Position numbers and translations under genes: made by a program. Shown here in pieces: positions 1 to 8,100 of a stretch of 64,000 nt of DNA. Where the stretch lies: the NCBI GenBank assembly GCA_964606695.1, contig CAZSHG010000015.1, positions 15,714 to 79,713 of the forward strand. The letters run 5' to 3'. Origin of the DNA: CAZSHG01 sp964606695 [NCBI: uncultured bacterium] (GTDB lineage Bacteria > UBP14 > UBA6098). The notes under the pieces are model-generated. The model did no database searches. It saw only the letters and a list, made by a program, of their open reading frames with translations, and was not told the DNA's origin. Position 1 is the first letter of the stretch, and every line of letters starts with the position of its first letter.

Positions 1-180
1 CAGCAAATCCACGACAGTCTTGAATTGCGCCGTGTAATGCCTGCCTTTGAGCACTTTGGAAATCGCGCCCAAATCGACTCCGGTTACATCGTGAAGCCGT
101 TTCCGCGTCAATCCGCAGTCGCGAATGGCCAAACCGATGGCTTGCATGGCTTTATGGCAATGAGCAGTCAAGCTTCTCAT
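1..180 (-). CDS. HTH (XRE-like) DNA-binding protein, cut by window edge
   Basis: The reading frame starts at the ATG at 180-178 and runs off the left edge, leaving 60 residues. The visible part reads as a helix-turn-helix: LTRKRLHDVTGVDLGAISKV (about residues 24-43), where a turn around TGVD separates two short helices. This is typical of Cro/C1-type regulators and many antitoxins. A purine-rich AAAGGAAA precedes the ATG. An 11-codon frame starting at 213 ends in an ATGA overlap with this start and may couple translation to the secreted-protein gene upstream. A second HTH gene (49217-49576) also lies directly downstream of a sorting-domain gene. Function beyond DNA binding is unknown. Confidence 0.6.
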   Translation of the reverse strand, partial: MRSLTAHCHKAMQAIGLAIRDCGLTRKRLHDVTGVDLGAISKVLKGRHYTAQFKTVVDLL

Positions 181-222
181 TTTCCTTTTTTTTTCACCAA
201 ATCTGTGTCTCATGATTCTCCT

Positions 223-1563
223 TCATTTAAGATAAATGATTTTGTTCGATGACGTTTCGCCTCCGACCGTCGCGCGAATGAGGAACACGCCGGAACCGAG
301 AGATTCGTCGGGACGCCAGATGAATTCGCCGTTTCGTAGGGGCGCGGTCTTAGACCCGCCCGTTTTTTGGGTAATCGACGAACGGGAGGGTTTCAAACCC
401 TCCCCTACGGGCACTTCGACAGGCTCAGCAACCGCCACCATCCGCCCCGCGACATCATATATCTTCACGCTTAACGGGACGGGAGACCCGTCCCCTACGG
501 GAATGTCGAGGGCGATTGTTACCGAGGAATTGAAGGGATTGGGGTAGGCGGAGAGGGAGAATGCCTCCGGTTTCGTGGAGGGCGAATTTTCTTCGATGCC
601 GGTGAAATAAGAGACGTCGAGGATGTAAAGACCGGAATCTCCGCAAACGACATAGGCATATCGATCAGATACAAAAACATCAACTGTATAATATGCCGTG
701 TTGTAGAATCCAGCTCTAAAAGGGAATGAAGGGGATGAAATATCGATAATTTGAAGGCCATTAAATTCATCTGCGATATAGGCATAGGAACCTGAAACAT
801 AAACGCCGATTGCTCCGCCTGCCGTGCTGTATAATCCGACCTCGGTCGGTGAGGATGGATCAGAAATATCAATTATCCTAAGACCATCTTCGTAGTCAGC
901 AACATAAGCGTAATCGCCGGAAATATAAACATCGAGGGCTAAGTCACCAGTGTCGTAGAATCCGACTTCATAAGGCGAAAAGGGGTCGGATACGTCTATT
1001 ATGCGAAGACCGTCCTCTTTATCTGCAACATAAGCGTAGGAACCGGAAACATAAACACCATGCGCGCGATCTCCCGTGACATAAAATCCAATTTTGGAAG
1101 GTAACGACGGGATCGAGACGTCTATTATACGAAGACCAGAATCGCTGTCCGCAACATAAGCGTAATCGCCGGAAACAAATACACCATAAGCGCGCTCCTC
1201 CATTTCGTATAGTCCTACCTCAAATGGAGAGGAGGGATAAGATATATCGAATATTTGAAGGCCTTTCCAAGAAAAATAACCGGCATAAGTGACATAGGCA
1301 TAATCGCCGCTAACAAAAACGGAAAAAGGAGGGTCTCCTGTATAATAATGCACTAAGCCTGAAGGCGAGGATGGATCGGAAATGTCGATTATGCAAAGGC
1401 CATTATCATCGTCTGCAATATATGCAATTGTTCCGGAAATATTGACGCGACGGGCAGAATTTGAAGCGCCGTAGTGCCCTGCAAGAGATACGTGCAGGGA
1501 GTCGGCGAGCGCGCTACCTATCGCGCAAATCAATATCAGAGTAAGGATTGTTTTCAGTCTCAT
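223..1563 (-). CDS. Secreted LVIVD-repeat beta-propeller protein with type-A sorting domain
   Basis: 446 residues. A signal peptide (MRLKTILTLILICAIGSALA) is followed by about seven repeats of roughly 43 residues with the pattern GVYVSGSYAYVAD..GLRIIDVSDP, matching the LVIVD repeat expected to form a beta-propeller. The last ~100 residues are a sorting domain with YPNPFNSSVTI, IYDVAGR and a final NKIIYLK, which in the FCB group directs export and surface attachment by a type IX-like system. The start has GGAG 4 bases upstream. The sorting domain contains extra loops (VGDGSPVP, AEPVEVP and VGEGLKPS to APLRN) encoded by palindromic repeats. The specific role is unknown; binding or adhesion is plausible. 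Confidence 0.85.
   Translation of the reverse strand: MRLKTILTLILICAIGSALADSLHVSLAGHYGASNSARRVNISGTIAYIADDDNGLCIIDISDPSSPSGLVHYYTGDPPFSVFVSGDYAYVTYAGYFSWKGLQIFDISYPSSPFEVGLYEMEERAYGVFVSGDYAYVADSDSGLRIIDVSIPSLPSKIGFYVTGDRAHGVYVSGSYAYVADKEDGLRIIDVSDPFSPYEVGFYDTGDLALDVYISGDYAYVADYEDGLRIIDISDPSSPTEVGLYSTAGGAIGVYVSGSYAYIADEFNGLQIIDISSPSFPFRAGFYNTAYYTVDVFVSDRYAYVVCGDSGLYILDVSYFTGIEENSPSTKPEAFSLSAYPNPFNSSVTIALDIPVGDGSPVPLSVKIYDVAGRMVAVAEPVEVPVGEGLKPSRSSITQKTGGSKTAPLRNGEFIWRPDESLGSGVFLIRATVGGETSSNKIIYLK
336..408. repeat. GTAGGGG...CCCCTAC palindromic repeat inside a coding region
   Basis: The element begins GTAGGGG and ends CCCCTAC. It contains inner palindromes (GGTCTTAGACC and GAGGGTTTCAAACCCTC) separated by a short unique stretch. 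It is translated in frame as the loop VGEGLKPS...SKTAPLR of the sorting domain. The same family occurs at 476-499, 1686-1758, 1826-1848, 45488-45558, 47634-47691 and 49700-49755. Confidence 0.85.
412..428. repeat. CTTCGACAGGCTCAG repeat core inside a coding region
   Basis: This is a short core of a widespread palindromic repeat of the form TGAGCCTGTCGAAG. It is translated as AEPVEVP in the sorting domain. A second coding copy lies at 1762-1778; related intergenic forms lie at 4992-5015 and 26738-26774. Confidence 0.65.
476..499. repeat. Short GGGACGGGTCTCCCGTCCC-type palindrome in coding region
   Basis: A near-perfect palindrome (GACGGGAGACCCGTC) flanked by GTAGGGG-type ends. It encodes VGDGSPVP between two beta-strands of the sorting domain. 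It is the short member of the family described at 336-408. Confidence 0.8.
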
Positions 1564-1900
1564 GATTCTCCTTTATTTTAGATAAATGATTTTGTTCGAT
1601 GACGTTTCGCCTCCGACCGTCGCGCGAATGAGGAACACGCCGGAACCGAGAGATTCGTCGGGACGCCAGATGAATTCGCCGTTTCGTAGGGGCGCGGTCT
1701 TAGACCCGCCCGTTTTTTGGGTAATCGACGAACGGGAGGGTTTCAAACCCTCCCCTACGGGCACTTCGACAGGCTCAGCAACCGCCACCATCCGCCCCGC
1801 GACATCATATATCTCCACGCTTAACGGGACGGGAGACCCGTCCCCTACACCGTCGAGGGCGATGGTTACCGAGGAATTGAAGGGGTTAGGATAGGCGGAA
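1561..1900 (-). repeat. Duplicated sorting-domain cassette, copy 2
   Basis: Second copy of the unit at 211-553. It covers the sorting-domain end of the 1573-2799 gene and the spacer, GGAGAATC ribosome binding site and ATGAGAC start of the downstream gene. The embedded palindromes recur at 1686-1758, 1762-1778 and 1826-1848. Confidence 0.9.
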
Positions 1901-2799
1901 ATGACGAATGCCGCCGGTTTCGCGGAGGGATTCTCCGGGATGCCGGTATAAAGCGTATCCCATAGCCATTCGAGAATGCCATAATCCGTGCAGGTTATTT
2001 CGCAAAAATTGTAGGGCGGGACATAGGGTGTAGGGCCGGTCGCGGGGACACACCCTTCGCCGCGCCATCCGATGCAAGTGTAGATTATCCCCAGCGCGCT
2101 ATCCGAAGAATCGACGGCACTGACGTAAGCCGTGATATAACAGCAAACGGGAAAATAAGTTACTCCTATGTAGGGTGAACATTCGCCGTGTTCGGATATC
2201 ACGATGAGACTACATGGAGGTTCAGCTATATTGATATACCAGTAAAGGGTAGAAGGTTCGTCGAGAATGCCTGTCCACGAATTGGACGGACCAGTATCGA
2301 CGGAGCCTGTTCCGATATAGCCAAGACAAACAGTATCCCCAACCATCATATCTATCGACGCAGTAATCGAATCGCCGTTATCGAACCAATGGATGCCGTA
2401 ATCCGGTTCGGGGCTATCGTAATCGTAGCTACAGGTAACCTCAAATGTGAACTGCCGCTTGAAGTTCCAGATAACCGTGGCGTTCCCGGTCATCGCGAAG
2501 GATAGCGAGAGGCCGCCGCCATGGGTGCTGTCCGGGGTCGAGGCGATGGAAGTCCAGCCGTAGCAGGAATCGCGAGTCCCGATTGCTACTTCGACGAGAG
2601 TCGTATCGATGCTTATTGTTACCGAATCCCCCGCCGGAATATCGTGTATCCCCGCTCCGGGAGACGCGCCGACAAGTGCGAGAAGGCTGTCGCAGTAACC
2701 GGGTTCGCCGTCGATGGCCGCGTGGATTTCGAGGGGGTAGGTTTGACCCAAACAAAGGGCGGCCAATGTTATCGCGAAAAGAAAAAGCGAATGTCTCAT
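1573..2799 (-). CDS. Secreted protein with type-A sorting domain
   Basis: 408 residues. There is a clear signal peptide (MRHSLFLFAITLAALCLG, ending near QTYP). The middle is Cys- and aromatic-rich, and I do not recognise its fold. The last ~100 residues form the same sorting domain as in the 223-1563 product (YPNPFNSSVTIALD, EIYDVAGRMVAV, final NKIIYLK), with the same repeat-encoded loops. The start is supported by GGAG 4 bases upstream. The gene is followed after 9 bases by the 223-1563 gene, so the two are probably co-transcribed. Surface location is inferred from the signal peptide and sorting domain. Confidence 0.85.
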   Translation of the reverse strand: MRHSLFLFAITLAALCLGQTYPLEIHAAIDGEPGYCDSLLALVGASPGAGIHDIPAGDSVTISIDTTLVEVAIGTRDSCYGWTSIASTPDSTHGGGLSLSFAMTGNATVIWNFKRQFTFEVTCSYDYDSPEPDYGIHWFDNGDSITASIDMMVGDTVCLGYIGTGSVDTGPSNSWTGILDEPSTLYWYINIAEPPCSLIVISEHGECSPYIGVTYFPVCCYITAYVSAVDSSDSALGIIYTCIGWRGEGCVPATGPTPYVPPYNFCEITCTDYGILEWLWDTLYTGIPENPSAKPAAFVISAYPNPFNSSVTIALDGVGDGSPVPLSVEIYDVAGRMVAVAEPVEVPVGEGLKPSRSSITQKTGGSKTAPLRNGEFIWRPDESLGSGVFLIRATVGGETSSNKIIYLK

Positions 2800-2808
2800 G
2801 ATTCTCCT

Positions 2809-2916
2809 TTATTTCACGAATGTTATTTTCCCTTCATCGCTCCCCCGGTTCGTCTCGATGCCAACCGCAAAGAAACGTTTTAACAACGCTAACAACATCT
2901 TCCTTTCTATCCTCAT
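2809..2916 (-). pseudogene. 35-codon remnant of a sorting-domain gene or leader peptide
   Basis: ATG at 2916-2914 has a strong GGAGGAT ribosome binding site and opens 35 codons. They start MRIERKMLLALL (hydrophobic, signal-like) and end GKITFVK, which resembles the terminal K-I-x-[YF]-[LV]-K of the sorting domains nearby. The stop is 9 bases before the next gene, the same spacing as between its neighbours. The simplest reading is a gene that lost its centre and kept both ends. A translated leader peptide is the alternative. Confidence 0.5.
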
Positions 2917-3174
2917 ACTATCCTCCTTATAATAGAAAACTTATTAAATATATTTTAATGATAAAGAAGCACGGTGTCCAGTGAAAAGCGGTCTTTTTAG
3001 GTAATAATCGCTTTTTGAGTGAGACTCCCCGACCTTTTTCAAAGTCTGGTCAGATGGTAATTCCCACGCGAAAAAATGTAGATGAAGAGCCCATTATTTT
3101 TGTAGCATTGCCCATTTTTTTCATAATGTTTTACTAAACATAGAGTTAGGTTAAGTAAAAATATAATTTACATC

Positions 3175-3202
3175 TTGACAAGACAGGAAATAGAATTATT
3201 AT
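3175..3202 (+). promoter_or_regulatory. Sigma-70-type promoter of the small Lys-rich gene
   Basis: TTGACA at 3175-3180 and TATTAT at 3197-3202 are separated by 16 bases. Transcription would start near 3210 and leave a leader of about 200 bases before the 3417 start codon. Confidence 0.6.
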
Positions 3203-3210
3203 TCCCGTGA

Positions 3211-3353
3211 CGGATTGCTCTTTAGAAACGCTGTAACTGAGGTTTTAGGAGGTTTTATAACTGCGATTATCGAGGGATAATTCCACCAATCGGAAACGGC
3301 GCCGAATATTTTACTTTATTTCAATAGAGCAATCTGCAGAGGGAGGCAATCCG
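3211..3353 (+). promoter_or_regulatory. Leader with two competing stem options
   Basis: GATTGCTCT near 3213-3221 can pair with AGAGCAATC at 3326-3334. An overlapping segment, CGGATTGC at 3211-3218, can pair with GCAATCCG near 3346-3353. The two pairings share bases and exclude each other. This is the layout of an RNA switch or attenuator, but no known riboswitch class is recognised. Confidence 0.4.
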
Positions 3354-3416
3354 GACAATTAATAAGCATCATCCGGAATTCGTCGAGCCTTTCTCAACGC
3401 TTTCAAAGGAGAAGCG

Positions 3417-3488
3417 ATGGCGAAGAAAAGTGCACCTAAGAAGCCTGAAAAGGCGACTAAAAAGGCACCGCCTAAAAAGGGTAAGTAA
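3417..3488 (+). CDS. 23-residue Lys/Ala/Pro-rich basic protein
   Basis: AAAGGAGAAGCG precedes ATG at 3417. The product begins MAKKSAPKKPEKATKKA and ends PPKKGK, with 10 lysines in 23 residues, like the basic tail of histone H1-like or nucleoid proteins. It has its own promoter (3175), a ~200-base folded leader and a strong terminator 17 bases after the stop, so it is probably a real transcription unit. Nucleic-acid binding is inferred from composition only. The transcript could instead act mainly as an RNA. Confidence 0.6.
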   Translation: MAKKSAPKKPEKATKKAPPKKGK

Positions 3489-3505
3489 TCAGGGGTGGTT
3501 CAAAT

Positions 3506-3531
3506 CCCCGCTAAATGCGGGGAATTTTTTT
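3506..3531 (+). terminator. Rho-independent terminator of the small Lys-rich gene
   Basis: CCCCGC at 3506-3511 and GCGGGG at 3517-3522 form a 6-bp stem with a 5-base loop, followed by AA and a run of seven T. Confidence 0.9.
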
Positions 3532-3733
3532 GTTAAATGCATCGAACGGATTTCCGGTTTTTTCGCGAGATATTGCCAATCCGCCAAGTTAATCTGGTTG
3601 TAAAGGCCATTTCCTACAGGTGTTACCGATACGCAAACCGGAGTTCGCGCGGTTTTCCGGAAGACTATCACTTATGGTCGATAATAATCGGCATCCCGCC
3701 GGGGGTGGAGATAATTTCGGGCGAAAATGCGGC

Positions 3734-4648
3734 TTAGGTGGGCCGGGTGGGTTCGCAATGCACGGTTACGAACGTGGACTCGCCGAATCGAGTTTTAAGA
3801 GCGGCCTCAATTTGATCGCAGATATCGTGAGCGTCGGTTATTAAAAGGTTGCGATCGACCTTGATATGCATGTCGATAGCCATATTCACGCCGATAAGTC
3901 GCGTGCGGATATTGTGCGCATTCTGCGCGCCGTCGATTTTGATCGTGATTTCCCTGATTTCATTTTCGATTTCCTCGCCAAGCGACGTTTCGAGCAGCTC
4001 TGCGAGACACGACCTCGATATCGAAACTGCGGTGAGGAGGATCAGAACGCTGACAATTACCGATGCGATCGGGTCGAGTATAAGCCATTTACCGCCGAGG
4101 AGAATCGAACACGATACGCCGACCGCGACGCCTATCGAGGAGAAGGCATCGGTGCGATGATGCCACGCGTTCGCGATAACGGCCTTGCTGTCGATTTTCA
4201 CCCCGATTTTCAAAGTGTAACGATATACCCATTCTTTTACGATTATCGAGACCGCAGCCGCGCCCACCGCGACCCAGCCGGGCGTGGCCAGCGCTTCCCC
4301 CTGAACAACATGGAGAATCGTATGCCCGCCACTCCATAGTAGTTTTATGCCGACGCCGGCAAGCACGAGGCTCACGAGTAGCGCGCACAGCGTTTCGATT
4401 TTGCCGTGGCCGTAGCGATGGTCTTCATCGGGGGGTTTGTCCGCGAGGCGAAGCCCGATTATCACCGCGATATCGGTTACCGAGTCCGACAGCGAGTGGA
4501 TACCGTCGGCGATAACGGCGGCGCTTTTCCCGAAAACCCCGGCGGCAACCTTCAAGACAACCAAAATTAGATTGAGGATAAGCCCCAAAACGGTTGCGCG
4601 CGTGGCTTCGGCGGTTCTATTTATGTCGTTGCTCGATCTCATAAGCAT
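3734..4648 (-). CDS. Cation diffusion facilitator (CDF) family metal transporter
   Basis: 304 residues, normal CDF length. These proteins export divalent metals (Zn, Fe, Mn or Co) through the inner membrane by proton antiport. Residues about 15-220 hold six predicted membrane segments. The metal-site motifs are DGIHSLSDSVTD in the second segment and HHRTDAFSS in the fifth. DEDHRYGHGKIET is the typical loop after the second segment, and the C-terminal ~85 residues form the cytoplasmic dimerisation domain. The start could be the ATG at 4648 or the one two codons later. No metal-responsive regulator lies next to it, so the metal cannot be assigned. Confidence 0.92.
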   Translation of the reverse strand: MLMRSSNDINRTAEATRATVLGLILNLILVVLKVAAGVFGKSAAVIADGIHSLSDSVTDIAVIIGLRLADKPPDEDHRYGHGKIETLCALLVSLVLAGVGIKLLWSGGHTILHVVQGEALATPGWVAVGAAAVSIIVKEWVYRYTLKIGVKIDSKAVIANAWHHRTDAFSSIGVAVGVSCSILLGGKWLILDPIASVIVSVLILLTAVSISRSCLAELLETSLGEEIENEIREITIKIDGAQNAHNIRTRLIGVNMAIDMHIKVDRNLLITDAHDICDQIEAALKTRFGESTFVTVHCEPTRPT

Positions 4649-5152
4649 AGTTACCGATGTTTAACCGGGATCGGTCTCACTAAATAGCGGCTTCCCGTTC
4701 ATCGGCAGTAAAACTAATCGTGCGCGATTGTTTTGTCAACAGCCGTTTTTCCGCAATATTCTTAAAATTTTTCGATCCGTCGCGACGGAAGCCCTCGGTT
4801 TTCCGACGGATGCATTACAGGCGAGGACGGATATGGTAAAAAACGCGACTGAAGCCGGTTTTTGAGTATTTATTGCGCATTTGTCATAGAAATGATATAA
4901 ATATCGCCATTTTGGCGGCAGTGCCGCAGCCGACTTACTCAACGGCTTCGCCGATTCGCCCCGATTATTTCGACTTGCTCGACTTTCTTCCGGCCCCTGA
5001 GCCTGTCAAAGGGCCCGCCGAAGCCACGGGATTGGTTATTTCAGTTTCGATACGCCCTCCTCTCATTCTACATTCTTAATTCTACATTATTTTCAACCTG
5101 TTTCCGGGATAACATGAATTAAATCTATGTTAAAGAACGAATCGACGCAGTG
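4649..5152. other. Intergenic region, no convincing gene
   Basis: 504 bases between two minus-strand genes. Short frames here lack ribosome binding sites and codon bias. A palindrome around CCTGAGCCTGTCAAAGGG (4992-5015) belongs to the CTGTCGAAG repeat family. The stretch 5060-5095 is AT-rich low-complexity sequence. The upstream half may hold the CDF gene promoter, but none stands out. Confidence 0.5.
4992..5015. repeat. GGCCC...GGGCC palindrome of the CTGTCGAAG family
   Basis: GGCCC arms flank CTGAGCCTGTCAAA. This is an intergenic relative of the repeat core translated at 412-428 and 1762-1778. Confidence 0.55.
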
Positions 5153-8100
5153 CTACTTTAAATATACAACACGCGCCGTAATGCTTTGCTTCTCGACCGT
5201 CGCTCGAACAAGGTAAATACCGGAACCGATATTAACGCTGGGTTGCCAGACGAATTCGTTTTGGCTGACATTTCGACCGGAGGGAGAAATCTTTCCCCTA
5301 TCTGCAGGAGATTTCTCGTCGGGCAGGAAGCCCTCGCTCGAAATGACAGAAATACGACGCCCGTTCACATCAAATATCTCGATTTCCATTGGTAGGCCGG
5401 ACATTCCTGTCTGGCCGGCGTTCTGAACAGACAGGAATGTCTGTTCTACCGAGATTGTTACGGCGGAATTGAAGGGGTTTGGGTAGGCGGAGATGGAAAT
5501 GGCTTCGGGGAGGTTGAGTTCATTTATGGATAGGGGCGGGGTTAGAGGGAATTTGACATACTCAATCGCCTCGATGTCGCCTGGGAAAGAGCCGCATGAG
5601 AAGGGCACCTGCCACGACAGAGGCGCGCCGTCGTCGGTGCCGTAGCCGCAGGCCACCAGCCAGAGGGTGTCCGGTATAGACCCGAATTTTGCCGCGACAT
5701 CGAAAGCGCCCTCAAGGACGCCTGCGGGGTCGGCGTCCATGGCGGATACCGGGTCTGCGCCGTCGCAATCGAACCATCCGCTCCATCCGGTTGAGTTTTC
5801 GCCGCCGAGGTAGCAGTCCCATTGCGCGACGTCGCCGTCTTTCGCCCACGGATGATCGGCCAGCACACCCGGAGGATTTGCCACGAAGATGAAGTGGTCT
5901 TTCAGAGTCGGCTCGCCAACTCCCGCGGAAGCCGTGGCGACATATATCTGCATGCCGTTGAAATGCGCCCATAAACCGTAGCCGCCGGAGGTCGCGATAC
6001 CTTCGGCGATGGCGTCGAGTTCGCCATCCATGGTGTAGGTTGCAGGCCCGCCAGACAGGGATATATGGTAATCGTAGCCGGAATTGTTGTCCCATGTTTC
6101 ATCGGAGAAATGTATCACGAATTCGATTGTGCCAACCGGTTGGGATGGATCGTTGAAAGGCCCGATGGTCGCGGTATATGGCCCGCTTCCCGATAGGGGC
6201 GTTTCTACGGCCAGGCTATCGCCCCAAACGTAAGTTTCGCCTGGCCAATAGTCGGGTATCGGCACGTTCCAGCCGTTGACTCCCCAATGAAGCCATCCGC
6301 CGACGGATGCGTCCACGGTGATTGTGATTGTGTCGTCCACGGATGGAGATTCAGGTTCCCACGTTACCGAGCTTCCACTGCCGCCGCCCCCCTCGCCGAC
6401 CCATACATGGCAGATGTCGGTGCGAGTCTCGTTGCCGTGGGCGTCGCGGGCGTAGATGTAGTAATCCACGATGGCGTCGGTAACGCCGGGGATTTCGGCG
6501 CTGTATCGCTGGGCTTTGTAGAGGGGTGCGGGGGAGGTCATACTGGAGCGCGTCTCGCCGGTCATGTCGATATAATTCCATGCGCCGGAGTAAAGCATGT
6601 TCGCGTGATCGACACTGCCGTCGGCGTCCTCGCGGTAATATACGCGAATCTGGTCGATGCCGGAGAGGTCATAGGCGAAGGTCCAGACCTCGAAATCGGA
6701 GGGCTGGGAAGCTCCCCATTCGGTGCCGCCGGGGTTGTAAGGCTGACGTTGGGGGGTGAAAATTGTCGGGCCGTAGCTGTCGGTTCCGCCGGACACCAGA
6801 CCGCTGACATGGCCAATCGCCAGGTTCGCCGCGCGGGTGGGATTGGCGTTCCATATCGCCTCGTCCGCACCCCCTTCCCAATACATATAGCAACTCGTCT
6901 GGGACGCCAGATAATCGTGGAAGCCGCGGGAAGTAGCGTTGCCATAATCGTAAACGATGGATGGGATGGAGTCGTAGGGCAGAATCTCGTTCGCTGTCCA
7001 AACCCAGTTATGCGCCGCAGTAATTACCGCCCAGCTGTTCCAGTCGGGGGAATAGCCGGTTGGGTAGGGGGAAGGATCGCCAAGCCAGTAATGAAATTCC
7101 GGCGAAAGGCATCCGGAACCGATCCATCCGCCCGGTTCGACATGGACGACGTCGCTGGAATCGGGGGGGTAGAGTTCCATATAATCCTGAATCGTGGTCG
7201 GCACGAAGCGCGATGGATTCGCAGTCGCCCAATCGACGAAGCTCTGGAAATTGCCGTTGTAATAACTTTCCGTTCCCGCGCCGAAATTCTCGCCGTCGTG
7301 ATGGAGCAGGCACAATTGAGGATGATCCGGGTCTGTCGATAGAAACTCGAGCTGGCTCATGACGCCCTCATAGTTGAGAGCGCCGAAACCGCCGCGCGCG
7401 TCCTCATTGCCCATATAACATGCCGCAGGAACGATCTTGATAATCGTCGAATCGCCGGTGGTTGGATCGACATGAGCGGAGTAATGGGGGCGATATCCCC
7501 ATCCACCGGCAACCTTTTCCGGCGCCCAAAGCCCGGAGAGTTGCACCCAGGCGGAATTTGGTTTCGATGCCAGCGTCCCGTTGCGAACCTCCGCCAGATT
7601 CGGTTCATGGATTCCGGAAGCGCCCGTCCATGGGTAATCCTCCAGCGTTCGAGCGAGATGGATATTATCGACCATCACCCATTCGATGCCGGCTTCGACC
7701 AGCGCAGGTATCGCCCTCGTCGAGAAACAGGCTTCCGGCGGGAAAAGCCCGGAAGAATAGGGGGTGCCAAAATTATCGAGAAACAACTTTTCGTGGCATT
7801 CGAATTGGAGAACGATATCCTCGTGCCAGCTCAAACCCAAAATCGGATGATGGTAGGGAAACGAGACCAGTTCGAGACGCGGATTGCCTTGCACGGTCAA
7901 CAGCGACCGTCCGTAATTCCACCTGTCCTTCCAGCCACAATAAAAACAGCCGTTCCAACCGGCGGCTTCCAGTGTATTAAGCCCTTCGATATGACTTCCG
8001 GACAGATCCACCTGCGCGCCGAGATGGGAAAGTCCCGTCCCGCGCTCGATAGCGTCAATTGGCCAGGTCTTGTATGGTCCGCCCTTCGACGCCCACATAT

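Larger units (their letters stand above)
211..553 (-). repeat. Duplicated sorting-domain cassette, copy 1
   Basis: This segment covers the 3' end of the 223-1563 gene plus the spacer, ribosome binding site and ATGAGAC start that follow. It is nearly identical to 1561-1900 at an offset of about 1350 bases. Seen differences are a few substitutions (such as TTCACG against TCCACG) and a 3-base length change near 499. Both copies carry the same embedded palindromic repeats. Identity ends near the PNPFNS codons, so the unit is the sorting domain and its 3' flank, not the whole gene. Confidence 0.9.

Noticed and set aside
4736-4942. 68-codon minus-strand frame
   Set aside because: No ribosome binding site and no codon bias; lies in a gap with repeat-like sequence.
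6287-7342. A 351-codon frame antisense to the GH57 gene
   Set aside because: Shadow of the GC-rich third positions of the 5153-8278 gene; no ribosome binding site and no recognisable motif.
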